In this document: positions 1-6,424 of the stretch, piece by piece
Layout of the letters: the number at the start of each line of letters is the position of its first letter
Numbering within the stretch: the stretch's first letter is position 1
Assembly (NCBI GenBank): GCA_007125275.1
Contig: SLDN01000004.1
Location: 1 to 7,208 of the forward strand
DNA from: Bacteroidales bacterium
GTDB lineage: Bacteria > Bacteroidota > Bacteroidia > Bacteroidales > UBA7960
Direction of reading: 5' to 3'
DNA length: 7,208 bases
The notes under the pieces: generated by a model
Databases searched by the model: none
Told to the model about the DNA's origin: nothing
What the model saw: the letters and a program-made list of their open reading frames with translations, nothing else
Position numbers and translations under genes: made by a program

Positions 1-2
1 TA

Positions 3-479
3 GTTCTGCAAGTACTGGTATTTAATAATGTTTATCTTGGTGGGTATCTTAATCCACAAGTCTATGTGTTTTTTATTCTTGTGTTGCCTGTATTTATTAC
101 CGGGTATGTGTTGTTGCTGGTAGCGTTTTTAATAGGCCTGGTGGTGGATATTTTTAGTAATTCGTTGGCTATTCATGCTTTCTCATGTGTATTGATGGCT
201 TTTTGCAGACCTGCAATTATTAGGCTTTTTGCAGGAAATTTGGAAGCAGAAACCACGGAGTCGCCATCTTTCCATATCTTTGGTGCCTTTTCTCTTGTTA
301 TGTATAGTTTTGTGCTCATCCTGATTCATCATGTGAGTTTATTTTTGATGGAAATTTTTAGATTTGATGAATTTGTTCAAACCTTAAAACGGGCAGCATT
401 AAGCAGTGGTTTAACGGCAGTTTTTGTTATATTGGCCTTTGCTTTAGTAGAAGGGTCATCGACCCGAAAACGCTATTAA
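3..479 (+). CDS. mreD: Rod shape-determining protein MreD, 5'-truncated by the window edge
   Basis: The reading frame is open from the first codons of the window (VLQVLVFNNV, then LGGYLNPQVYVFFIL) to a TAA at 477-479, giving 158 visible residues. A GTG at 66 could be taken as a start, but the sequence before it is typical Bacteroidetes MreD (LQVLV-NN--LGGYxNP-YV), so the gene almost certainly begins a few codons left of the window. The protein is very hydrophobic with about four or five membrane segments. It carries the MreD-like stretch FLIGLVVDIFSNSLAIHAF and a following R-P (CRPAIIRLF). MreD is an inner-membrane part of the elongasome, working with MreB, MreC, RodA and PBP2 in lateral wall growth. 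mreB and mreC are expected upstream. The C terminus ends in a short basic tail (STRKRY). Identity rests on motif resemblance and is fairly sure. Confidence 0.85.
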   Translation, partial: VLQVLVFNNVYLGGYLNPQVYVFFILVLPVFITGYVLLLVAFLIGLVVDIFSNSLAIHAFSCVLMAFCRPAIIRLFAGNLEAETTESPSFHIFGAFSLVMYSFVLILIHHVSLFLMEIFRFDEFVQTLKRAALSSGLTAVFVILAFALVEGSSTRKRY

Positions 480-510
480 ACTATTTATCAGGTTAAAAAA
501 TCATAAAGTC

Positions 511-542
511 TTGATTTTCCCTGTCTTTTGTATTTAACTTTG
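511..542 (+). promoter_or_regulatory. Bacteroidetes-type promoter for the TlpA-like lipoprotein gene
   Basis: A TTG at 511-513 is followed after 21 bp by TAACTTTG at 535-542, a full match to the Bacteroidetes -7 consensus TAnnTTTG with the usual spacing. Transcription would begin near 549, about 24 nt before the ATG at 573. This suggests that the thioredoxin gene is transcribed separately from mreD. Confidence 0.65.
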
Positions 543-544
543 AC

Positions 545-564
545 AAACCAAATAATATTGGTTT
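545..564 (+). repeat. Perfect 7-bp inverted repeat in the short 5' leader
   Basis: AAACCAA (545-551) and TTGGTTT (558-564) are perfect inverted repeats around a 6-nt loop (ATAATA). The element lies between the predicted transcription start and the ATG at 573. It could be a small operator or a weak hairpin near the ribosome entry site. It has no T-run, so it is not an obvious terminator for mreD. Its function is unknown and it could be chance in A/T-rich DNA. Confidence 0.4.
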
Positions 565-572
565 ATTGAAAT

Positions 573-1772
573 ATGATCAGACTAGCATTTCTTGCGGTTG
601 CTTTGATTCTGTTTGCGATGTCATGTCAATCGCAAAAACAAGGAAAAGAAAAAGACCATTTTATTCTGAAAGGTAAGCTTGAAAATGCCGACCAGGTTAC
701 CCTATTGTTGCAGGAGCTGACAACAAGGGAGCTTGTCACCCTCGATAGCTTTTGTACAGATGCAACAGGAGTATTTGCCTACAGGGGCAAAACAGAAGAA
801 GCAGGATTCTTTGTTCTGCGCATCGATGATTCAAACTACATTACCTTGTTGGTTGAACCGGGAGAAGAGCTGTTTATCTCCGGGGATGCCAACAATCTGG
901 CAAACAACTATGCTGTTGATGGCTCAGAGGGTTCATCCCTGCTGTCAGCGTATTTTAAAAGAATAAACTCCAACAACGAACGGCTTGATTCTCTTCGGGT
1001 GATTTATAAGGCTCAGCGCTATAAGGAAGAGTTTGCTGATATTCGGGATGATCTTAGAGCATCTTACAGGGCATTGTTCAGGGAGCAGCAGCTTTATGTA
1101 AAACAATTCATAAACAAGAACCCCCGGTCTCTCGCCTCCATCATCGCCCTGTATCAATACTTTGGGAACAGGTTATTATTGAATAATGAGGAGCATTTTA
1201 CCTATTTTGAATCCTTATCAGGTTCTTTATCTGAAGTTTATCCTGCGAATAAGCATGTAATGGATTTAAATCGACGTGTAAGCCAACAGAAAATGGTTGA
1301 CTTGCGGCGCAATATGCAGCATGATGATATTGCAGTTGGTAACAAGGCGCCAGAGATTGTGCTTCCGGGTGTTGATGGCAAAAAAATAGCTTTGTCATCT
1401 CTCAGCGGACATTATGTGCTTATCGACTTCTGGGCTAGCTGGTGCAACCCTTGCCGCAAAGCAAACCTTGAGCTTAAAAGGATTTATGACCAATACCATG
1501 ACGATGGCTTTGAGATATACGGGATATCGCTCGATCGTACCCTTGAGCAATGGAGGCAGGGCATCGAAGAAGATGGCATCACCTGGACACAGGTTAGTGA
1601 TCTCAGGCTGTGGAACTCTGCGGTTGTGAGCCTTTATGGCGTTGAACGAATACCGTTGGCCATCCTGATAGACCCGGATGGCAAGATCATCAATGCAAAC
1701 ATTTCTACAGAAGAGCTGGAAGAGTTTCTTGCTGGGAAATTCGGCAGCAAGAAATACTTGGCCCTACCATAG
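573..1772 (+). CDS. TlpA-like thioredoxin-fold lipoprotein (DUF4369 + AhpC/TSA-TlpA domain)
   Basis: This 399-residue envelope protein has three visible parts. The N-terminal signal peptide ends in a lipobox (FAMSC, Cys18), so it should be lipid-anchored. Residues about 29-120 form a beta-rich DUF4369-like region, followed by a charged helical middle with the segment NPRSLASIIALYQY. The C-terminal thioredoxin fold begins around residue 255. Its active site is WCNPC (Cys291, Cys294) and its cis-proline is Pro361 (RIPLA), both intact, so a real thiol-disulfide activity is likely. Family members reduce or shuffle disulfides in periplasmic proteins, or serve cytochrome maturation; the substrate cannot be told from sequence. 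The ATG at 573 is supported by the signal peptide and by the promoter just upstream; there is no Shine-Dalgarno, as usual in this phylum. The stop codon lies inside the end of the convergent cupin gene (9-bp overlap). Confidence 0.9.
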   Translation: MIRLAFLAVALILFAMSCQSQKQGKEKDHFILKGKLENADQVTLLLQELTTRELVTLDSFCTDATGVFAYRGKTEEAGFFVLRIDDSNYITLLVEPGEELFISGDANNLANNYAVDGSEGSSLLSAYFKRINSNNERLDSLRVIYKAQRYKEEFADIRDDLRASYRALFREQQLYVKQFINKNPRSLASIIALYQYFGNRLLLNNEEHFTYFESLSGSLSEVYPANKHVMDLNRRVSQQKMVDLRRNMQHDDIAVGNKAPEIVLPGVDGKKIALSSLSGHYVLIDFWASWCNPCRKANLELKRIYDQYHDDGFEIYGISLDRTLEQWRQGIEEDGITWTQVSDLRLWNSAVVSLYGVERIPLAILIDPDGKIINANISTEELEEFLAGKFGSKKYLALP

Positions 1773-2354
1773 CTTTTCTACATCATACGCTTCTTCAACC
1801 ACTTTCTGGTAGTGGTCTGCCGGTAAGTCCCAGCTAATATCTGGTGCCTTTTCATTAAGTACTGCCAGACGCCTGTTTTGGGCATCAAAAATCATGGTGC
1901 CGTCGTAATTATCATGTGGCGGGTAATGAATATGCAGGGTGATGGCAGGTTCCAGCGGCGAAGTGTTCTGTAATTTGTGGATTACATTGTAGGGCTCATA
2001 AATGATCTCACCGGGTTTGTGTGTCTTTGTTGGATGCAGAAAAACCTTTTTCTTGCGGGCAGCATAACCATAAATGGTCTCTGCAATGATGCCAGTTAAG
2101 GGCAAAACATAACCCCAGAAATGTTTTTGCTGGTGTATGGGAAGAAAAAATTGCGGAGGCCACGTCATCAGTAAAACCTGCATTGGCGAGTCCACAACCT
2201 TAATGCGGTTGTAGATCGATAAATCAATGCCATCAAGGTATTTCTCATATTCGAGCTCTTTAACAGGAACGCTTGCCAGGGCCTTCATGGCTTCTGCGGG
2301 GTTGATCTCCTTCTCCTTTAACAGGCCCAATGCTTGTATCAATTTTTCCATCAT
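1764..2354 (-). CDS. Cysteine dioxygenase-like cupin protein with an altered metal site
   Basis: This 196-residue protein is numbered here from the ATG at 2352-2354; the next codon is also ATG. An in-frame ATG at 2412-2414 would add 20 residues (MVLLYCIWQP...) that do not look like the family, so I prefer the shorter form, starting MMEKLIQALGLL. The core resembles type I cysteine dioxygenases: WPP at 65-67, PIH ending at His74, WG at 80-81, a conserved Gly88 with an E-T-x-Y run after it, a GEI turn at 115-117, then IHKLQN (His126) and TLHIHYPP (His141). CDOs bind Fe(II) with HxH plus a later His. Here His74 and His141 fit, but the second His of HxH is Gln76 (HQQKH, with another His at 78). 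CDO oxidises cysteine to cysteine sulfinate; with this change the substrate or activity may differ. It is encoded convergently with the thioredoxin lipoprotein and divergently from lpxH. Confidence 0.75.
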   Translation of the reverse strand: MMEKLIQALGLLKEKEINPAEAMKALASVPVKELEYEKYLDGIDLSIYNRIKVVDSPMQVLLMTWPPQFFLPIHQQKHFWGYVLPLTGIIAETIYGYAARKKKVFLHPTKTHKPGEIIYEPYNVIHKLQNTSPLEPAITLHIHYPPHDNYDGTMIFDAQNRRLAVLNEKAPDISWDLPADHYQKVVEEAYDVEKLW

Positions 2355-2424
2355 ATTGTTATTTAGGTTTTTCTGAATGTGAACAGGCTGCCAAATGCAG
2401 TATAACAGCACCATTTTGGGATGA

Positions 2425-2458
2425 TAAATATACTACTTTTTGATGAATGTATCGTCAA
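2425..2458 (-). promoter_or_regulatory. Possible promoter for the cupin gene
   Basis: Read on the minus strand, a TTG (2456-2458) is followed after 23 bp by TATATTTA (2425-2432), which matches TAnnTTTG at 7 of 8 positions. The spacing is at the long end. Transcription would begin near 2418, leaving a leader of about 60 nt before the preferred ATG at 2354. This is a weak prediction. Confidence 0.35.
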
Positions 2459-2520
2459 TGGCCTCTGATTTTATTCATGCCTCTTCATAAGATGCAATGA
2501 TTCTTGTGCTTGTCCGGTTT

Positions 2521-2554
2521 TTTGTTTTATTTTTGTCATTGCTTTTTATATTTC
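2521..2554 (+). promoter_or_regulatory. Possible promoter for lpxH
   Basis: TTTG at 2521-2524 is followed after 22 bp by TATATTTC (2547-2554), 7 of 8 to TAnnTTTG. A start near 2561 would give a leader of roughly 27 nt to the ATG at 2588. It lies downstream of the in-frame ATG at 2504, supporting the shorter LpxH start. The surrounding DNA is T-rich, which raises the chance of random matches. Confidence 0.35.
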
Positions 2555-2587
2555 CGTGTTGAACTTTTTTATCTTGATGACAGGCCA

Positions 2588-3349
2588 ATGCCAGCAGAAA
2601 AAAAGATTTATTTTTTATCCGACAGCCATCTGGGCGTGACTGACTCTACCAGCAGCAGTTTTCGTGAAAAACTGATGCTTGAATGGTTCGACCGTTATGG
2701 TCAGAATGCAAAAGCGATATACCTTTTGGGCGACATATTTGACTTTTGGTTTGAGTACCGGAGGGTTGTTCCAAAAGGCTATGTAAGGCTCCTGGGTAAA
2801 ATTGCGGGCATCACAGATAAAGGAATCCCCGTTCATTATTTTACAGGAAACCATGATATGTGGGCCTTTGGATATTTTGAAGAAGAGCTGGGCGTGAAGA
2901 TGCACCGAAAAGCTATCTATACAAACCTGGGAGGCAAAGAATTTTGTATCGGACATGGCGACGGCCTGGGTCCGGGTGATCATGGCTACAAGCTCCTTAA
3001 GGCTTTCTTCTCCTGTCGCGTCTGCCAGAGGCTTTTCTCATTTCTCCATCCCGGATTTGGCATGAGGCTGGCAATGTTTTTTTCAAGAAAAAGCCGAATG
3101 GCCAATCAGAAAAAACCGGAAGTTTTTAAAGGCGAGGAGCAGGAGAGCCTGGTTCATTACTGCCGTGACGTTTTGCGCGAACGAAAGGTGGATTATTTTG
3201 TCTTTGGCCATCGCCACCTGCCCCTGAACATCGAAGTGGCTCCCGGCGTTCATTATGTGAATACCGGCGACTGGGTAAATCATTTTACTTTTGCTGAATT
3301 TGATGGTGATAAGATTGAATTGAAAGCTTTTAAACCTGATGCCGGCTGA
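2588..3349 (+). CDS. lpxH: UDP-2,3-diacylglucosamine diphosphatase LpxH
   Basis: This 253-residue calcineurin-like metallophosphoesterase hydrolyses UDP-2,3-diacylglucosamine to lipid X and UMP, the fourth step of lipid A synthesis at the inner face of the cytoplasmic membrane. All metal-site blocks are present in order: SDSHLG (Asp12, His14), GDIFD (Asp49), GNHD (Asn88, His89), GHGDG (His123) and GHRH (His208, His210). The helical insertion at about 130-185, rich in F, R and K, fits the membrane- and acyl-binding cap of LpxH. The frame is open upstream to an ATG at 2504, but the extra 28 residues precede the family's usual beginning (KKIYFLSDSHLG) and would cover the likely promoter, so the ATG at 2588 is chosen. 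The DUF4301 gene follows 51 bp later on the same strand and may be cotranscribed. Other UDP-sugar or nucleotide phosphoesterases are less likely. Confidence 0.9.
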   Translation: MPAEKKIYFLSDSHLGVTDSTSSSFREKLMLEWFDRYGQNAKAIYLLGDIFDFWFEYRRVVPKGYVRLLGKIAGITDKGIPVHYFTGNHDMWAFGYFEEELGVKMHRKAIYTNLGGKEFCIGHGDGLGPGDHGYKLLKAFFSCRVCQRLFSFLHPGFGMRLAMFFSRKSRMANQKKPEVFKGEEQESLVHYCRDVLRERKVDYFVFGHRHLPLNIEVAPGVHYVNTGDWVNHFTFAEFDGDKIELKAFKPDAG

Positions 3350-3400
3350 TGACATTAAAACAATACATCAACCACTGCCGTTTCTAAAAAAAATACTGCT

Positions 3401-4936
3401 ATGCTGAATGAACAGGACATCAAACAGATTGAAGAGAAAGGGATAACGAGGGAGTTATTTCTGGAACAGATCAACCGCTTCAAGCAGGGCTTCCCTTCCC
3501 TGAACCTCGACCGCCCGGCCACTGCCGGTGATGGTATCAGGGTTTTTGATGATGATGAGGTGATGGCGCTGGTTCGAGGCTTTGATCAGGCCGGAAACGA
3601 TTACCGGATGCTGAAGTTCGTTCCGGCCAGCGGCGCTGCCAGCAGGATGTTTAAAGAGGTATTTGCCTGGCGCGACCTGCTCAAAGCCGGCGTCGGCGTA
3701 GATGAGCTCCTTGCCGATAAGCCTGATGCTGCTGACTTCTTTGGCCGGATGCGGGAAAATGCTTTCTGGGAAGACCTGAAGCTGCTAATGGACAAAGATG
3801 ACCTTGATGCGGATCACTTGCTGGACAGCAAAAACTATTTGCCCTTGCTGGAATACCTGCTCTTTGATCCGGGACTCGATTATGCCGACCTGCCCAAAGC
3901 ACTGATCGCCTTTCACCGATATGATCACAGTGTGCGCACATCCATTGAAGAACACCTCGTGGAAGGCGCCTTTTACATCAAAGACAAAAATGGCAGAGTG
4001 CGTATACACTTTACCCTCTCACCCGAGCACACCATCGGGTTTGAAGCAAAAACGGAAGCCGTTAGAAGCATATATGAGAACAGGTATTCAGTCAAATACG
4101 ATGTGAACTGGTCAGTGCAGAAGTCATCAACCGACACCATTGCCGTAGGTAGCGACAACCTCCCTTTCCGCAATACTGACGGGTCATTGCTGTTCAGGCC
4201 GGGTGGCCATGGTGCCCTCATCGAAAACCTGCAAGATCTCCGCAATGACGACATCATCTTTATCAAAAACATTGATAATGTAGTGCCTGACAGGTTGAAA
4301 GAACAAACCATAACCTGGAAAAAAGTGCTGGGAGGTTTGCTGATCATGCTTCAGCAGGAAGTATTTGGCTTGCTGAAGCGATTGGATGAAGCCCATCTGA
4401 CCGAAACAGAATACACCTCAGCAGTAAAGTTTTGCGTTGAAGAGCTCCAGATTGACAAGAGTGCATTTCCGGATGATGCTGAACAAGGCTGCAAGGTGCT
4501 GCAACAATTGCTGAACAGGCCAATCCGCGTATGTGGTATGGTCAAGAATGAAGGCGAACCGGGTGGCGGACCGTTCTGGGTGAAAAATGATCAGGGGGTG
4601 AGCTCCCTTCAAATCGTGGAAATGTCGCAGATCAATTTGGATGACCCCGGGCAGGCTGCCTTGGTAAAGAATGCCAGCCATTTTAATCCTGTTGACCTGG
4701 TCTGCAGCATCAAGGATCATAAAGGAGAAACGTTTGACCTTAAGCAGTTCATTGACCCGGATACAGGCTTTATCAGTCACAAATCAAAAGATGGCCGTGC
4801 GTTGAAGGCCCTGGAGAGGCCCGGCCTCTGGAATGGAGCAATGGCACACTGGAACACCGTGTTTGTGGAAGTGCCGTTGATTACTTTTAACCCGGTTAAA
4901 ACCATTAATGACCTACTGCGGCCGGAACACCAGTAA
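3401..4936 (+). CDS. DUF4301 family protein, probable UDP-sugar pyrophosphorylase-like nucleotidyltransferase
   Basis: This 511-residue protein has no signal peptide or membrane segment, so it is predicted cytoplasmic. The block KFVPASGAASRMFK (72-85) and the overall length fit DUF4301, a Bacteroidetes family without an established function that I know of. Read motif by motif it resembles UDPGP/UAP-type nucleotidyltransferases: ASGAASRM (76-83) in place of the GGxGTRLG loop; HFTLSPEHT (203-211) like the M-T-S...T strand; Gln240 and Pro255 as in F-x-Q...LP; RPGGHGAL (266-273) like P-D-G-N/H-G; NIDNVVPD (290-297) like the V-D-N metal site; EPGGGP with IVEMSQI (386-391, 405-411) like E-x-x-G...VVEYSE; and FNPVKT...DLL (496-506, Lys500) like F-L-P-V-K-T-x-S-D-L-L. 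It may therefore join a sugar phosphate to a nucleotide. The substrate is unknown. The gene follows lpxH on the same strand and ends 35 bp before a convergent gene. Confidence 0.85.
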   Translation: MLNEQDIKQIEEKGITRELFLEQINRFKQGFPSLNLDRPATAGDGIRVFDDDEVMALVRGFDQAGNDYRMLKFVPASGAASRMFKEVFAWRDLLKAGVGVDELLADKPDAADFFGRMRENAFWEDLKLLMDKDDLDADHLLDSKNYLPLLEYLLFDPGLDYADLPKALIAFHRYDHSVRTSIEEHLVEGAFYIKDKNGRVRIHFTLSPEHTIGFEAKTEAVRSIYENRYSVKYDVNWSVQKSSTDTIAVGSDNLPFRNTDGSLLFRPGGHGALIENLQDLRNDDIIFIKNIDNVVPDRLKEQTITWKKVLGGLLIMLQQEVFGLLKRLDEAHLTETEYTSAVKFCVEELQIDKSAFPDDAEQGCKVLQQLLNRPIRVCGMVKNEGEPGGGPFWVKNDQGVSSLQIVEMSQINLDDPGQAALVKNASHFNPVDLVCSIKDHKGETFDLKQFIDPDTGFISHKSKDGRALKALERPGLWNGAMAHWNTVFVEVPLITFNPVKTINDLLRPEHQ

Positions 4937-4943
4937 CGTTTTT

Positions 4944-4971
4944 CGATTGTCGATTGTCGATTTCCGATTAT
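4944..4971. repeat. Four-unit 7-bp tandem repeat in a convergent gene gap
   Basis: CGATTGT occurs at 4944-4950 and 4951-4957, followed by the variants CGATTTC (4958-4964) and CGATTAT (4965-4971). The run fills 28 of the 35 bp between the stop codons of the DUF4301 gene and the convergent thioredoxin gene. It has no dyad symmetry that would make a strong stem-loop. It could be an unstable simple repeat or a copy of a dispersed intergenic repeat. Confidence 0.75.
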
Positions 4972-6390
4972 TTAGCGGTTTGCCCGGATTTGCATTTTGT
5001 GACGAATGAATTGTTCAATGTGCTCCACGCCGATATCCTTGGCAAGTATTTTTTTGTCTTCATCCAGAATAAAAAACTGGGGGATGGCAAAGATATTGTA
5101 CTTGTCCCTGAAGCCGGAACGGTTTTGGGCATCATTTGCATGGATCCAGTCCAGTTGGTAATCTGAGATTACCCTGAGCCACTTATCTCTGTCTGTTTCT
5201 GTATTTACCGAAAAGACCTTTACCCCTTCTCCCTGAAGATTCCGGTATGCTTCTTTGAGTGCGGGGGTGGCTTGCCTGCAGAATCCACATTCGGAGTCCC
5301 AGAAGTAAACGATCAGGTAATCTGCCTCCACGTCATGAAGAACAACGGGGTTACCCTCAGGGTCATACACACGGATATCCGGAGCTACCTTCCCGAGCAA
5401 TAGCGGCTTCATATCCATCGCTCGTGAAATGATGCGCTGCAATCGCTCCTCTTCCATCCAGTCTACCTCGCCCGTCATATAATAGTTTTCAACCATGTGC
5501 ACAAATACGGCATCCATCCCCATCATGGGAGATGATTCGGCGTTGTTGGTGATGAACCATACGGTATACTTGAACATCTCCTTGTTTGCTCGTGACTTTT
5601 CAAGCACACGGTCGGCTTCCACAATGATGCTGTCGGGGTGCTGCATCAGCACGTTGTTGAAGAAAACACGCAACCTTGCGTGGTATACAGGTGTTTGCAG
5701 TATCCTGTCGTCGGTAAAATCTATGTTGTCAAAAAAGTGCTGTTTATACAGTTGATACATCTTTTGCCTGTCGATGCTGCCATCTGGCAGGGTAGGAGGG
5801 GCGGAGATTTCCGGGTCGCGCTGCGCCAGGATGATGAGCGAAAGCAATGCATCAGGATGATCATCGATCAGCCGGTTTTGTTTTTGCTGCACCTCTTGAT
5901 CCATCTCAGTCAGTGCCTCCCTGATCTCGTGCTGACGGTCCGGGCCTGTCTCTTCCCGGTCCATTTCACTTTCAAGCGCTTGACGTTCTTTGCCTTTTTT
6001 GCCAAGAAAGCGTATGTAATCATAAAATGCTTCGTTGTCAGGAGAGTTTGCAAAGGTTGCCGATCCTGTAAAGTCATCAGGATCAACGCTTACTGAGAAA
6101 AACTGGTTGTGATCGATGATGAGTTCAAAATTCCTGTCATCCTCCATCACCACCAGATACAAACCGGGTTTTAAACGCTCCGGGCCGCTGAAAACTGCCT
6201 GCCCCGCCAAGTTCACCTGTGCGGTGTCTTTAAGGTACTGGCGGTTGCCAAAATGGTAGGCAAGGTAGTATTCGGTGTTGGACTGTCCTTTGATGCTGAC
6301 ATTTATCTGATGGCCTTCATTGGCGGTAACCAAACCGTAAAAGAGCAAAAAGAGTGTTGTGATATAAGCGGGTAAATATCTCATAAGCAT
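4972..6390 (-). CDS. Periplasmic TlpA-like thioredoxin-fold protein (DUF4369, DUF5106-like middle, CGFC active site)
   Basis: The protein has 472 residues from the ATG at 6388-6390 (an ATG at 6382-6384 is equally possible). The frame is open to 6567, but the extra part overlaps the upstream gene and is not family-like. Residues 1-23 look like an ordinary signal peptide with cleavage after VTA (Ala23); there is no lipobox Cys, so it should be soluble in the periplasm. A DUF4369-like beta region (about 28-120) is followed by a charged, helical, partly coiled-coil middle (about 135-340, DUF5106-like). A C-terminal thioredoxin fold then carries CGFC (Cys368, Cys371) and the cis-proline Pro437 (AIPQFF). 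The usual Trp before the first Cys is Glu (FWDSECGFC). The likely role is a thiol oxidoreductase with unknown partners. It lies 34 bp after the DUF5063 gene without a clear promoter between them, suggesting an operon. Confidence 0.88.
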   Translation of the reverse strand: MLMRYLPAYITTLFLLFYGLVTANEGHQINVSIKGQSNTEYYLAYHFGNRQYLKDTAQVNLAGQAVFSGPERLKPGLYLVVMEDDRNFELIIDHNQFFSVSVDPDDFTGSATFANSPDNEAFYDYIRFLGKKGKERQALESEMDREETGPDRQHEIREALTEMDQEVQQKQNRLIDDHPDALLSLIILAQRDPEISAPPTLPDGSIDRQKMYQLYKQHFFDNIDFTDDRILQTPVYHARLRVFFNNVLMQHPDSIIVEADRVLEKSRANKEMFKYTVWFITNNAESSPMMGMDAVFVHMVENYYMTGEVDWMEEERLQRIISRAMDMKPLLLGKVAPDIRVYDPEGNPVVLHDVEADYLIVYFWDSECGFCRQATPALKEAYRNLQGEGVKVFSVNTETDRDKWLRVISDYQLDWIHANDAQNRSGFRDKYNIFAIPQFFILDEDKKILAKDIGVEHIEQFIRHKMQIRANR

Positions 6391-6424
6391 ATTTAGTTTT
6401 ATATAGGCACTGTTTTTTTGGATG

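Noticed and set aside
66..479. GTG at 66 as the real start of the first gene
   Set aside because: The frame stays open to the window edge and the upstream residues (LQVLVFNNVYLGGY) are typical MreD, so the gene is truncated by the window.
497..518. AAAATCA...TGATTTT inverted repeat as terminator of mreD
   Set aside because: The 7-bp stem is A/T-rich with an 8-nt loop and is followed by CCCTG rather than a T-run; it also overlaps the -33 element of the next promoter.
2355..2414. 20-residue N-terminal extension of the cupin
   Set aside because: It is not CDO-like; two consecutive ATGs at 2349-2354 after an A-rich stretch fit the start better.
2504..2587. 28-residue N-terminal extension of LpxH
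   Set aside because: It lies outside the family domain, overlaps the likely promoter, and is a Cys/Phe-rich stretch typical of translated T-rich intergenic DNA.
3681..4347. Several minus-strand frames within the DUF4301 gene
   Set aside because: They are shadows of a long gene with clear conserved motifs; none has a start context or recognisable domain.
4944..4971. CRISPR array
   Set aside because: Units are 7 bp, directly adjacent and without spacers, and no cas gene is present.
5638..6096. 152-residue plus-strand frame opposite the second thioredoxin gene
   Set aside because: It is antisense to a well-supported gene and its protein is Cys/Val/Arg-rich without any recognisable motif.
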